The notes beneath the pieces are model-generated. The model saw nothing but the letters and a program-made list of their open reading frames with translations, had not been told where the DNA came from and did not search any database. A program made the translations under genes and the position numbers. Positions 34,134 to 42,162 of a stretch of 64,000 bases of DNA are shown here, piece by piece (position 1 is the first letter of the stretch; each line of letters starts with the position of its first letter). Source of the DNA: Phaeocystidibacter sp965659725 (GTDB lineage: Bacteria; Bacteroidota; Bacteroidia; Flavobacteriales; Schleiferiaceae); NCBI GenBank assembly GCA_965659725.1, contig CBFHXG010000002.1:62001-126000 (forward strand), in the 5' to 3' direction.

Positions 34134-34936
34134 GTGAATTATTGAAACGCTCCCTTTACGGAGCTATCTATGTAGCCATCGTTGTGGCATGTGTGATCTT
34201 TTCACCGTACGCCACATACGGATTAATGGCCTTCTTTGGAATTGCTGGATTCATTGAGATACAACGGATCTACAAGAAGAAATCGAAAGTGTATGGGACT
34301 ACCCTCGTAGGCATACTACTCATGATCGGATGGAGTTTGAACGCCTATTTGAATGAGTCAACCTTCGAAATAACCACCCCACTGGTATTGAGCTTCGCCC
34401 TATTGGTATTCGAGCACATCTTCACCAAGGGTTCGGAAAAGTCCTCAGCGGGAATGGGAACAAGCACAATGGCTCTGCTCTATCTAAGTATTCCTCTTTC
34501 ACTGGCTCCTTGGTTAACCGCCATCAATGAAGGATCTGGACACCTACCTCTACTTGCCGTGTTCATCTTCATTTGGACGAACGACACGTTCGCCTATTTG
34601 ATAGGAAAGGCATTGGGCAGGAACAGGATCAGCAAGAGGCTATCTCCCAAGAAGAGCTTTGAGGGGTTAGTTGGAGGAGTGGTCTTTGCCGTCACCGCCG
34701 CCTATTTGATCTTCAAGTTCACGGATCACGACCTCAGCAACATGCAATGGGTGATCCTAGCTATCATTGCTGGTCTTGGTGGCACTTTTGGAGATCTATT
34801 TGAAAGTGCCTTGAAGAGATCCTCAGGCGTGAAGGACTCTGGCAACATCATTCCAGGACATGGAGGGATACTCGATCGAATCGACAGCTTCTTGTTCGTT
34901 GCACCTTTGGCTTACCTATATTTGTCCTTGACTTAA
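34130..34936 (+). CDS. cdsA: Phosphatidate cytidylyltransferase
   Basis: Makes CDP-diacylglycerol from phosphatidate and CTP in the inner membrane. The 268-residue polytopic protein has about seven hydrophobic segments and the C-terminal CDP-DG synthase signature (SPKKSFEGLVGG, then GDLFESALKRSSGVKDSGNIIPGHGGILDRIDS). Its start overlaps the stop of the LUD gene (ATGA), and psd follows 11 bp later, placing two successive phospholipid steps together. Confidence 0.97.
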   Translation: MSELLKRSLYGAIYVAIVVACVIFSPYATYGLMAFFGIAGFIEIQRIYKKKSKVYGTTLVGILLMIGWSLNAYLNESTFEITTPLVLSFALLVFEHIFTKGSEKSSAGMGTSTMALLYLSIPLSLAPWLTAINEGSGHLPLLAVFIFIWTNDTFAYLIGKALGRNRISKRLSPKKSFEGLVGGVVFAVTAAYLIFKFTDHDLSNMQWVILAIIAGLGGTFGDLFESALKRSSGVKDSGNIIPGHGGILDRIDSFLFVAPLAYLYLSLT

Positions 34937-34947
34937 TCCATTAGCGA

Positions 34948-35607
34948 ATGAAACTTCACAGAGAAGGTAAAAAGCCCCTATTTGTGGCATTGATCGTCTT
35001 AGCAGGCATCAACATCATACTCAACTTGCTCGGGTTCTTACCAGAGTGGTTTGAAGGCATCCTGATATTGGCCTCTGTGATTTTGTATGGGTTTATAGTC
35101 CACTTTTTTAGGGATCCGAAGAGAAATACCCAAGCTGGTCCGAACCAGATCATCGCTCCCGCAGACGGCAAAGTGGTGGCCATTCAGGAAGTACACGAAG
35201 CCGAGTATTTCAACGACACCCGTATTCAGGTATCGATCTTCATGTCGCCCTTGAACGTACACGTAAACCGTTACCCGATCGGTGGCAAGGTGAAATATTC
35301 CAAGCATCATCCAGGAGCATTCTTGGTGGCTTGGCATCCCAAATCAAGTACATTGAATGAAAGAACCACGGTGGTGGTTGAGACTGAGAACGGTACGGAG
35401 GTCATGCATCGCCAGATCGCTGGAGCCGTAGCACGTCGTATTATCAACTATGCAGAGGCCAATCAGGTTGTGAAAACTGGAGGCGAAAGCGGATTCATTC
35501 GCTTTGGATCTAGAGTGGATATCCTACTACCTAAGGATGCCAAGATCCTGGTTGATATCGATCAAAAGCCCGTGGGAGGCGAAACAATTATTGCCGAGTT
35601 ACAATAA
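34948..35607 (+). CDS. psd: Phosphatidylserine decarboxylase
   Basis: Converts phosphatidylserine to phosphatidylethanolamine. It is the short (219-residue) bacterial form with two N-terminal hydrophobic segments. Autocleavage to give the pyruvoyl group is expected at Gly187-Ser188 in FIRFGSRVDILLP. The APADGKVV and PLNVHVNRYPIGG motifs are typical. It is the fifth gene of the rsfS-ftsH-LUD-cdsA-psd run. Confidence 0.96.
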   Translation: MKLHREGKKPLFVALIVLAGINIILNLLGFLPEWFEGILILASVILYGFIVHFFRDPKRNTQAGPNQIIAPADGKVVAIQEVHEAEYFNDTRIQVSIFMSPLNVHVNRYPIGGKVKYSKHHPGAFLVAWHPKSSTLNERTTVVVETENGTEVMHRQIAGAVARRIINYAEANQVVKTGGESGFIRFGSRVDILLPKDAKILVDIDQKPVGGETIIAELQ

Positions 35608-35670
35608 CTTGTTGATATATCTGTTGATAGAGCGATTCACAGCACATTCGTAGAAAGCGTTGAAATTCTT

Positions 35671-35678
35671 TACTTTTG
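35671..35678 (+). promoter_or_regulatory. -7 promoter box TACTTTTG of the ACBP gene
   Basis: A perfect TAnnTTTG, 15 bases before ATG 35694. The TTG inside the box is in frame but would be a less likely start. Confidence 0.5.
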
Positions 35679-35693
35679 CTTAAAATCCAATTG

Positions 35694-35999
35694 ATGGTGG
35701 ATAAAAACTTGGATCAAGAGTTCAAGAAATATGTAGAGCTAGGGAGAGAGATGCCCAAGCAAGCGCCGGATCGAATGTTGATTGCCTATGGCTACTTCAA
35801 GCAAGCCACAGAAGGCGACAACACCCACGAACGTCCTACCACCAATAGCGATATCGTTAGAACCTTCATGCACGACCAATGGCGTCGACTCCGAGGAATG
35901 TCCCGCGAAGAAGCCATGAAGCGCTACATCTCATTTATCAAGGAATTGCTGCTCGAAGTAGATGAACCGATCAGTTCTGCGGCAAGTAACAACGCTTGA
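35694..35999 (+). CDS. Acyl-CoA-binding protein (ACBP) domain protein
   Basis: A 101-residue protein made of one ACBP domain. Conserved features are visible in order: LIAYGYFKQATEGD (the tyrosine/lysine acyl-CoA pocket), HDQWRRLRGMSREEAMKRYISFIKELL (the W-x-x-x-x-G-x-S motif and last helix). ACBPs bind medium- and long-chain acyl-CoA esters and are widespread in eukaryotes but patchy in bacteria. Placement directly after cdsA and psd, and the presence of an acyl-CoA synthetase at 20.2 kb, fits lipid metabolism. It has its own promoter box and probably its own transcript. Confidence 0.88.
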   Translation: MVDKNLDQEFKKYVELGREMPKQAPDRMLIAYGYFKQATEGDNTHERPTTNSDIVRTFMHDQWRRLRGMSREEAMKRYISFIKELLLEVDEPISSAASNNA

Positions 36000-36000
36000 T

Positions 36001-36681
36001 CTAACCAAGCGACCTCACCCAATTCACAACTTTTTCAAATTGCTCCTCAGGAGTAAGGTTTGAATTATCCAATTCCACGGCATCATCGGCCATGCGAAGT
36101 GGACTATCCTCTCTTCCACTATCTATCTTATCTCGTTCTTCGAGATTTTGACGAACCTCTTCCAACGTTATCTCCACACCTTTGGCCTTCAACTCATCAA
36201 ACCTTCGTTGGGTACGTACTTCCGTTGAGGCCGTCATGAAGATCTTCAGATCGGCATTGGGGAATACAACCGTTCCTATATCCCTGCCATCCATCACTAC
36301 ACTTGAGCCTTCAGCCATTTTCCGCTGCTGATCTACCAAAGCGCGTCGAACTTCGGGTATGGCACTGACATAACTTACACGCTTCGAAACTTCCATCTCA
36401 CGGATCTCCTGCTCTACATCTTCGCCGTTGAGCTTTGTACGATTCTTTCCCTCTGAATCGCGATAGAATGAAATGTGCGTGTTAGCTATCAAGCCCTCCA
36501 CATTCGAAACGTTGAGATCATCATCGATATGCCCACCCCTCATTGCCTGCAGGGTTACCACCCGGTACATTGCACCGGTATCTACATAGATAAATCCGAG
36601 GTGCTCGGCCAATTGTTTTGCAAGGGTACTTTTACCCGTAGATGATCTACCGTCGATGGCAATGGTCAATGGTCGGCTCAT
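36001..36681 (-). CDS. cmk: (d)CMP kinase
   Basis: Phosphorylates CMP and dCMP. The 226-residue protein begins with IAIDGRSSTGKSTLAKQLA (P-loop) and has YVDTGAMYR and MDGRDIGTVVFPNADLKIF, as in Cmk. It is the last gene of the lon-porQ-cmk run; its ATG directly abuts the porQ stop. Confidence 0.97.
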   Translation of the reverse strand: MSRPLTIAIDGRSSTGKSTLAKQLAEHLGFIYVDTGAMYRVVTLQAMRGGHIDDDLNVSNVEGLIANTHISFYRDSEGKNRTKLNGEDVEQEIREMEVSKRVSYVSAIPEVRRALVDQQRKMAEGSSVVMDGRDIGTVVFPNADLKIFMTASTEVRTQRRFDELKAKGVEITLEEVRQNLEERDKIDSGREDSPLRMADDAVELDNSNLTPEEQFEKVVNWVRSLG

Positions 36682-37746
36682 TTAAGATCCAAAGTCATTC
36701 AAGTCAACCGAGATCCCCAAGTGATGCATTCTGCCAGCCACGTGGACATATCGGTTACCGTAGTTGATGTGAAATTTCGACAATCGAATTCCTAGTCCAA
36801 AGGTAAGACCTGCGGAGGTTCTACGGGAAGGAATGCGCATTTCTAATGCCCTTCTCACGCTAAATCCCATTTGGAAATTCAATCTACTTCCTAAACTTAG
36901 ATCACCACTGAATGAAAAGTGCCTTCCCAACATATTCAAGAAACTCGGCTCTTCATAGGTCTCATCTCCTGTAATAGGATCTCGTTGAACTGCATTTGGG
37001 TCGAAATAGGTCAAGTCCCATCGCTGCAAGTTTTCAATTTGAATGGTCCATCTGAAAGGCAAGTGTTTGAACCGATTGGAGATAGCCGCTTGGATCTCGA
37101 ATGGGAGATTCTCCCTAACACCTGCATAGCTTACCGCTTGAAAACCAATATTCTTAGCAACGAGTGCAAAGGCAAATCTCTGATCTGGGATCTGATAAAC
37201 GGCGGCAAGATCCGTGGCCAAACCAAAACTGTAGTATTGTTCGTAAACAGAATTGATCAACTTAACATTCGTTCCAAACTGCCAGTTCGAGTCCAAACTG
37301 TAGCTGTAGCCAGCGTTCAATAGTTGATCCGTTGCTCGAAAGGATCCAGTAGGATTTCCATTGATATCGGTTCCATCGAAAGTACCGTAATCAACATACC
37401 TAAAGCCAACCATCAAGTTGTGCTCTTTTCCATACCCAAATCCGTAGGCGGCCTCAGCGGCATTTACACCACCCGGAACGTTCACATAGCCAAAGCTGAT
37501 CTGATTTCGGTGATCTTCTCTCAACAAGGCGGGGTTCAACCAGGCGAACTCGAGATCACTCTCTACTCCCGCAATAGAGGCTTGTGACAATGCACTGACC
37601 CTCGCGGATGGAGTGAGGTTGAGGAATGAATAAGTGGTGTTGCCTCCGAGTTGTGACCAACCCGAAAAACTCGATAAAGCAAGTCCTGTGATGAGTACGA
37701 AACGTAGTCGTCTGAGCATGAGCGGAAGGTAGTTTATTCCCTCCAA
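36682..37746 (-). CDS. porQ: Type IX secretion system protein PorQ
   Basis: An outer-membrane beta-barrel of the PorV/FadL-like group, needed for T9SS cargo handling in Porphyromonas and relatives. From the signal peptide (MLRRLRFVLITGLALSSFSGWSQ) the mature start LGGNTTYSFLNLTPSARVSALSQASIAG is diagnostic of PorQ/PorV-type proteins, and the chain then alternates beta strands to the end. The protein could begin at 37746 or, more naturally, at ATG 37719. It lies between lon and cmk, an arrangement I know from other Flavobacteriia. Its presence agrees with the two T9SS cargo proteins in this window. Confidence 0.92.
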   Translation of the reverse strand: MEGINYLPLMLRRLRFVLITGLALSSFSGWSQLGGNTTYSFLNLTPSARVSALSQASIAGVESDLEFAWLNPALLREDHRNQISFGYVNVPGGVNAAEAAYGFGYGKEHNLMVGFRYVDYGTFDGTDINGNPTGSFRATDQLLNAGYSYSLDSNWQFGTNVKLINSVYEQYYSFGLATDLAAVYQIPDQRFAFALVAKNIGFQAVSYAGVRENLPFEIQAAISNRFKHLPFRWTIQIENLQRWDLTYFDPNAVQRDPITGDETYEEPSFLNMLGRHFSFSGDLSLGSRLNFQMGFSVRRALEMRIPSRRTSAGLTFGLGIRLSKFHINYGNRYVHVAGRMHHLGISVDLNDFGS

Positions 37747-37766
37747 AAAACGGAAGTCCGCCCTAA

Positions 37767-40241
37767 TTATTGGGCAGACTCCTTTCCTTCTCTTTTATCA
37801 TCTGCTGGCACGAGTTCCTTTGAGTCACGCGGCTTCTGACTCGTCAGACTCAGTTCAACTACCTCGTTCATTTCTTCCACGAAATAGAAGGTCATGCCCT
37901 TGATGTAATCTTGGTTGATCTCCTCGATATCCTTTCGATTGCGCTCGCACAAGATCACTTCCTTGATCTCTGCGCGTTTCGCCGCTAGGATCTTTTCTTT
38001 GATCCCACCTACTGGTAGGACCTTCCCTCGAAGGGTGATCTCTCCCGTCATGGCCAACCTCGCCTTCACTCTTCTTTGAGTGAACAAACTGGCTAGCGCG
38101 GTGAGAATGGTAACACCTGCTGAAGGTCCATCCTTTGGAACGGCACCGGCGGGAACGTGGATATTCACATCCCACTTCTTGAATGCTTCCAATGGAATAT
38201 GGAATTCATCGGCATGAGATTTCAGATAGGCCATGGCAATGGTAGCCGATTCCTTCATTACGTCTCCTAGGTTACCGGTGATCGTAACCCGACCAGTACC
38301 CCTACTCAAGGAACTCTCAATGAAGAGAATGTCTCCACCTACAGGGGTCCATGCCAATCCGGTTACTACACCCGCCACATCATTCCCATCATATCTATCA
38401 TGCGTAAACCGAGGTGCTTTGAGGATCTCGCGGATACCTTCCTTGGTGACCTTGGCTGAATATTCTTCTTCCATTGCCACACTCTTGGCAGCATGACGCA
38501 CCAGGCGAGCCAACTGCTTCTCTAGGGTACGTACTCCAGATTCACGGGTATAGCTATCGATCACCGTGCTCAGCTCTCGCTTACCAATGGTAGCTTGAAC
38601 TTTCTTCAGGCCGTGGTCATTCAACAATTTTGGCCAAAGGTGCTTCTTCCCGATCTCTACCTTCTCTTCTTGGGTGTAGCCTGTCATTTCAATGATCTCC
38701 ATACGATCGCGAAGGGCTGGCTGTATCGTTCCGAGATTATTCGCAGTTGCAATGAACAACACCTTCGAAAGGTCGAATCCCAACTCAACGAAGTTATCAT
38801 AGAACTCGCTATTCTGTTCCGGATCAAGCACCTCAAGCATGGCACTGCTCGGATCGCCTTGGCCACCATACGTTAACTTGTCGACTTCATCAAGCACAAA
38901 GACAGGATTCGATGTTCCTGCTTTCTTAAGACTTTGAATGATGCGACCAGGCATGGCACCGATGTAGGTCTTTCTGTGACCTCTGATCTCTGCCTCATCG
39001 CGCAATCCACCTAGTGAAATCCGGATGTACTCGCGACCCAAGGCTTCTGCCACGCTCTTACCTAGACTTGTTTTACCCACGCCTGGAGGGCCATAGAGAC
39101 AAAGAATAGGACTCTTCATATCATTCTTCAGCTTGAGGACAGCCAAATACTCGATGATGCGTTCTTTCACCTCATCCAATCCATAGTGATCACGATCTAG
39201 GATCTTTCGAGCTCGCTTAAGGTCGAAATTATCTTTACTGAACTCATTCCATGGAAGGTCAAGCAAGAGCTCAAGGTAATTCCTTTGTATGCTGTATTCG
39301 GGAACTTGAGGGTTGAGGCGTTGCAGTTTATTCAACTCCTTCTCGAAATGCTCACCCGTTTTCTCACCCCACTTCTTCTCCTTCGCTTTGGCACGCATCT
39401 CTTCGATCTCTGCCTCAATGCTGTTGCCACCCAATTCTTCCTGGATGGTACGCATCTGTTGTTGAAGGAAGTACTCTCGCTGTTGCTGGTCGAACTCGTG
39501 TTTTACCTTTGTTTGAATTTCATTCTTCACTTCCAATATCTGCAACTCTTTGGTGAGCTGTTCCAACACGATCTTGGCACGATCTCGAAGTGAATTGGTC
39601 TGTAAGAGCTCCTGTTTTCCGTCAACTTCCATGCTCATATTTGAAGCGATGAAGTGAAGAAGGAATCGATCACTTTGGATATTCTTTAAAGCTGCTTGAG
39701 CCTCTGTAGGAATCTGCGGGCTCTGCTCAATGATCTGAGATGCGAGCTCCTTGATAGAATCGATCTGACCTGTAAATACAGAGTCGTTCTCAACCGGCGC
39801 CTCCTCGTCGAGCAGTTCGATCTTTGCCTTGTGGTAAGGCTCAGACGCTACGATCTCAACGATCCTAAACCGGCGTTTGCCTTGAATGATGATCGTGGTA
39901 TTGCCATCTGGCATCTTGAAACTACGGATGATCTTGGCCAGCGTTCCTACTTCATAGAGATCACCAAAATTGGGATCTTCCGTGGATGAGTCGCGCTGCG
40001 CAACTACCCCGATGAACTTGTTTGAAGAAGCTTGAACATCTTCAATAAGTCGGATCGATTTATCCCTACCTGCCGAAACAGGACTCACTACGCCTGGGAA
40101 TAGCACGGTATTTCGAAGGGGAAGGATGGAAAGTTCGGTAGGAACCTCGCTCTCACCTATTTCATTCTCTGCTTCGTTGGTGATCAAAGGGATGAATTCC
40201 GTCTCCTCTGACAGCAACTGCGTAAAGCCTATCTTATCCAT
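37767..40241 (-). CDS. lon: ATP-dependent protease Lon (endopeptidase La)
   Basis: A cytoplasmic AAA+ protease for misfolded and regulatory proteins. Full length (824 residues): N-terminal LAN domain (about 35-240, LSILPLRNTVLFPGVVSPV), coiled region, Walker A GPPGVGKT (384-391), and the Lon protease domain with catalytic Ser707 in PKDGPSAG and Lys750 in GGIKEK. It is the first gene of lon-porQ-cmk, with 20 bp to porQ. The 177-bp upstream region holds a nested palindrome that may be an operator. Confidence 0.98.
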   Translation of the reverse strand: MDKIGFTQLLSEETEFIPLITNEAENEIGESEVPTELSILPLRNTVLFPGVVSPVSAGRDKSIRLIEDVQASSNKFIGVVAQRDSSTEDPNFGDLYEVGTLAKIIRSFKMPDGNTTIIIQGKRRFRIVEIVASEPYHKAKIELLDEEAPVENDSVFTGQIDSIKELASQIIEQSPQIPTEAQAALKNIQSDRFLLHFIASNMSMEVDGKQELLQTNSLRDRAKIVLEQLTKELQILEVKNEIQTKVKHEFDQQQREYFLQQQMRTIQEELGGNSIEAEIEEMRAKAKEKKWGEKTGEHFEKELNKLQRLNPQVPEYSIQRNYLELLLDLPWNEFSKDNFDLKRARKILDRDHYGLDEVKERIIEYLAVLKLKNDMKSPILCLYGPPGVGKTSLGKSVAEALGREYIRISLGGLRDEAEIRGHRKTYIGAMPGRIIQSLKKAGTSNPVFVLDEVDKLTYGGQGDPSSAMLEVLDPEQNSEFYDNFVELGFDLSKVLFIATANNLGTIQPALRDRMEIIEMTGYTQEEKVEIGKKHLWPKLLNDHGLKKVQATIGKRELSTVIDSYTRESGVRTLEKQLARLVRHAAKSVAMEEEYSAKVTKEGIREILKAPRFTHDRYDGNDVAGVVTGLAWTPVGGDILFIESSLSRGTGRVTITGNLGDVMKESATIAMAYLKSHADEFHIPLEAFKKWDVNIHVPAGAVPKDGPSAGVTILTALASLFTQRRVKARLAMTGEITLRGKVLPVGGIKEKILAAKRAEIKEVILCERNRKDIEEINQDYIKGMTFYFVEEMNEVVELSLTSQKPRDSKELVPADDKREGKESAQ

Positions 40242-40260
40242 ATATGTGTATCGCCTTATG

Positions 40261-40334
40261 GCGTTTTTTGTTGATGGTCATTATGACATAAAACGCGCAG
40301 GTCTCTGGTGAGAATATGCGCATTTTGATGGTCA
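40261..40334. promoter_or_regulatory. Nested palindrome and repeated TTGATGGTCA upstream of lon
   Basis: GCGTTTT (40261-40267) pairs with AAAACGC (40290-40296), enclosing the smaller palindrome GTCAT-T-ATGAC (40277-40287). TTGATGGTCA occurs at 40271-40280 and again at 40325-40334. All lie 20-95 bp before the lon ATG on the minus strand, where an operator or a leader hairpin would sit. No known heat-shock CIRCE sequence is seen. Confidence 0.4.
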
Positions 40335-40418
40335 GGTCAATAGGACAAGCCGTGTGCCATCGTAAGGCAACTGCTAATTTGACGCAGAAAAGAGAATTAC
40401 CCTGTTCGAATGGCAGGC

Positions 40419-41600
40419 TTACTTGAAGTTCCTGAACTGGGCTGTTTCTTCGTAGATGTGGTGGATCACGGCCGAAATATCATCGGTTACCGACTTACCG
40501 CGACGTTCCATGACACGGTTCATAGTATCGATAGCCTTATCGACCCTATACTCGGTGAAGCCTGAAGCCCCACCCCACGCGAAACTCGGAACGAAATTCC
40601 TCGGGAAACCGCTTCCGAAGATATTGGCAGACACCCCCACTACCGTTCCTGTATTGAACATCGTGTTGATGCCACACTTGCTGTGGTCACCCATGATCAA
40701 TCCACAGAACTGAAGTCCGGTCCTATCAAATCCTCCGCGACCATAATTCCAGAGCTTCACCTCATCGTAGTTATTCTTGAGGTTACTTGTATTGGTATCG
40801 GCACCAAGGTTACACCATTCGCCGATCACAGAGTTACCTAGGAATCCGTCGTGACCCTTATTCGAATATCCTGTGATCACTGAATTACTTACCTCGCCAC
40901 CAACTTTAGAGTGAGGACCGATGGTCGTTGGGCCGTAGATCTTCGCTCCCATTTTGAGGGTCGAGTGTTCTCCAAGCGACAGGCCTCCGCGAATCATAGA
41001 GCCTTCCATAACGACGGACTCTTTGGCTAGATAGATCGGGCCGCTAGTGGAGTTGAAAACGGCTGCCTCTGCTTCAACGCCCTCCTCTGCAAAGACGCGA
41101 TCTCCAATAATGGTATTCGTACTGGATAGCGTTGCAGAGGTCCTGCCTTCCGTTAGAAAATTGAAATCGCGTTCCAGTTGGTTGCCATTCTTTGCGAAGA
41201 TGTCCCACGGCTTACCGATTTGCACGATCTCTTGCTCGTACGGGATCACTTCAAGCTTATCATCTTCGAAGATATCTGCAATTCGATCTTCGTTGAGGTA
41301 GGCGGCCACGAGGACGTTACCTGCATACAGCCCTTGACCTTTCTTTAGTTCGACCACTTTAGCGAGGAGTCGCATATCAGGACAAACCGACCCGTTCACC
41401 AATAGATTGTCCTTTCCCTTTTTCATGGGAAACAGGGCACTGAGGTGCGGACGAGTTAGGTAAGAAGCTTTTGTTTCCAATCGTTTCTCCCACTTCTCCT
41501 TTATTGTGAGGATCCCTACGCGTATCTCCCCAACAGGGCGAGTGAAGGTGAGGGGAAGAAGGTGATTTCTTTCAGGTCCGTCGAATAAAATGAGGTTCAT
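40419..41600 (-). CDS. GlmU-like sugar nucleotidyltransferase/acetyltransferase (Bacteroidota type)
   Basis: A 393-residue protein of the alternative Bacteroidetes GlmU group, likely to make UDP-N-acetylglucosamine. The N-terminal part (MNLILFDGPERNHLLPLTFTRPVGEIRVG) replaces the usual nucleotidyltransferase opening, and the second half is a left-handed beta-helix of hexapeptide repeats (about 185-330) ending in SFAWGGASGFTEYRVDKA. It is separated from lon by 177 bp and from the L31 gene by a terminator, so it is probably monocistronic. A TACTTTCT sequence at 41622-41629 is a loose -7 box. Confidence 0.85.
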   Translation of the reverse strand: MNLILFDGPERNHLLPLTFTRPVGEIRVGILTIKEKWEKRLETKASYLTRPHLSALFPMKKGKDNLLVNGSVCPDMRLLAKVVELKKGQGLYAGNVLVAAYLNEDRIADIFEDDKLEVIPYEQEIVQIGKPWDIFAKNGNQLERDFNFLTEGRTSATLSSTNTIIGDRVFAEEGVEAEAAVFNSTSGPIYLAKESVVMEGSMIRGGLSLGEHSTLKMGAKIYGPTTIGPHSKVGGEVSNSVITGYSNKGHDGFLGNSVIGEWCNLGADTNTSNLKNNYDEVKLWNYGRGGFDRTGLQFCGLIMGDHSKCGINTMFNTGTVVGVSANIFGSGFPRNFVPSFAWGGASGFTEYRVDKAIDTMNRVMERRGKSVTDDISAVIHHIYEETAQFRNFK

Positions 41601-41695
41601 GTGATCAGGCTTCTAATGTTCAGAAAGTAAAAATAGGAAAGTAGCTTGTTAAGGATTATCAAAAGATCCGATAATTGGATCGGATGATAAAGGAC

Positions 41696-41728
41696 AAAAA
41701 AAATCCCCCAAGCCGAAGCAAGGGGGAT
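41696..41728 (-). terminator. Intrinsic terminator of the bL31 gene
   Basis: On the minus strand ATCCCCC pairs with GGGGGAT around an inner GC pair and a TTCG tetraloop, followed by eight T. On the plus strand the arms are 41703-41709 and 41722-41728. A second small inverted repeat, ATCCGAT/ATCGGAT, lies just beyond at 41666-41685. Confidence 0.88.
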
Positions 41729-41752
41729 CTCTATACTGTAGAACTAAGTCTA

Positions 41753-42013
41753 TTACTTGCTCTCTTTTGAGAACTTCGCGTAACGGTTGCGGAACTTGTC
41801 CACACGACCAGCAGTGTCGATCATCTTCACTTTACCAGTGTAGAATGGGTGTGAATAAGCTGAGATCTCCATTTTTACCAATGGATACTCTGTACCGTCA
41901 ACGTCAATTGTGTCCTTCGTGTTTGCACATGAACGAGTGATAAAGGTATCTCCTGTACCCATATCTTTGAAGCAAACGAGACGATAGTTCTCTGGGTGAA
42001 TTCCTTGTTTCAT
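41753..42013 (-). CDS. rpmE2: Ribosomal protein bL31, type B
   Basis: An 86-residue bL31 of the zinc-free type B: it starts MKQGIHPENYRLVCFKDM and has SAYSHPFYTGKVKMIDTAGRVDKFRNRYAKF, but lacks the paired CxxC zinc ligands of type A. Type B paralogues are often zinc-responsive in other bacteria; in Bacteroidota the type B form is commonly the only one. It is monocistronic, with a 55-base leader and a strong terminator. Confidence 0.97.
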   Translation of the reverse strand: MKQGIHPENYRLVCFKDMGTGDTFITRSCANTKDTIDVDGTEYPLVKMEISAYSHPFYTGKVKMIDTAGRVDKFRNRYAKFSKESK

Positions 42014-42074
42014 AGCTGCTATTCTTTATCAGTGAGGATTTGGCCCCACTTCCATTTTTTCGCTTAGCGGACGG

Positions 42075-42082
42075 CAAAATTA
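42075..42082 (-). promoter_or_regulatory. -7 promoter box TAATTTTG of the bL31 gene
   Basis: A perfect TAnnTTTG on the minus strand, giving a leader of about 55 bases, one of the longer ones in the window. The leader has no clear zinc-box or hairpin that I can recognise. Confidence 0.55.
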
Positions 42083-42147
42083 GGATATATTTTCTTAACT
42101 ACAAGCAATTCTACCCCAACAATCTATCTCCATCTCAATGCGTTGAA

Positions 42148-42155
42148 TATCTTTG
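42148..42155 (+). promoter_or_regulatory. -7 promoter box TATCTTTG of the beta-helix lipoprotein gene
   Basis: A perfect TAnnTTTG, 7 bases before the ATG, so the leader is at most one or two bases. Confidence 0.55.
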
Positions 42156-42162
42156 AGCTCTC

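Noticed and set aside
36001..40241. Antisense open frames over lon and porQ
   Set aside because: They follow the codon pattern of the genuine genes on the other strand and have no start signals.
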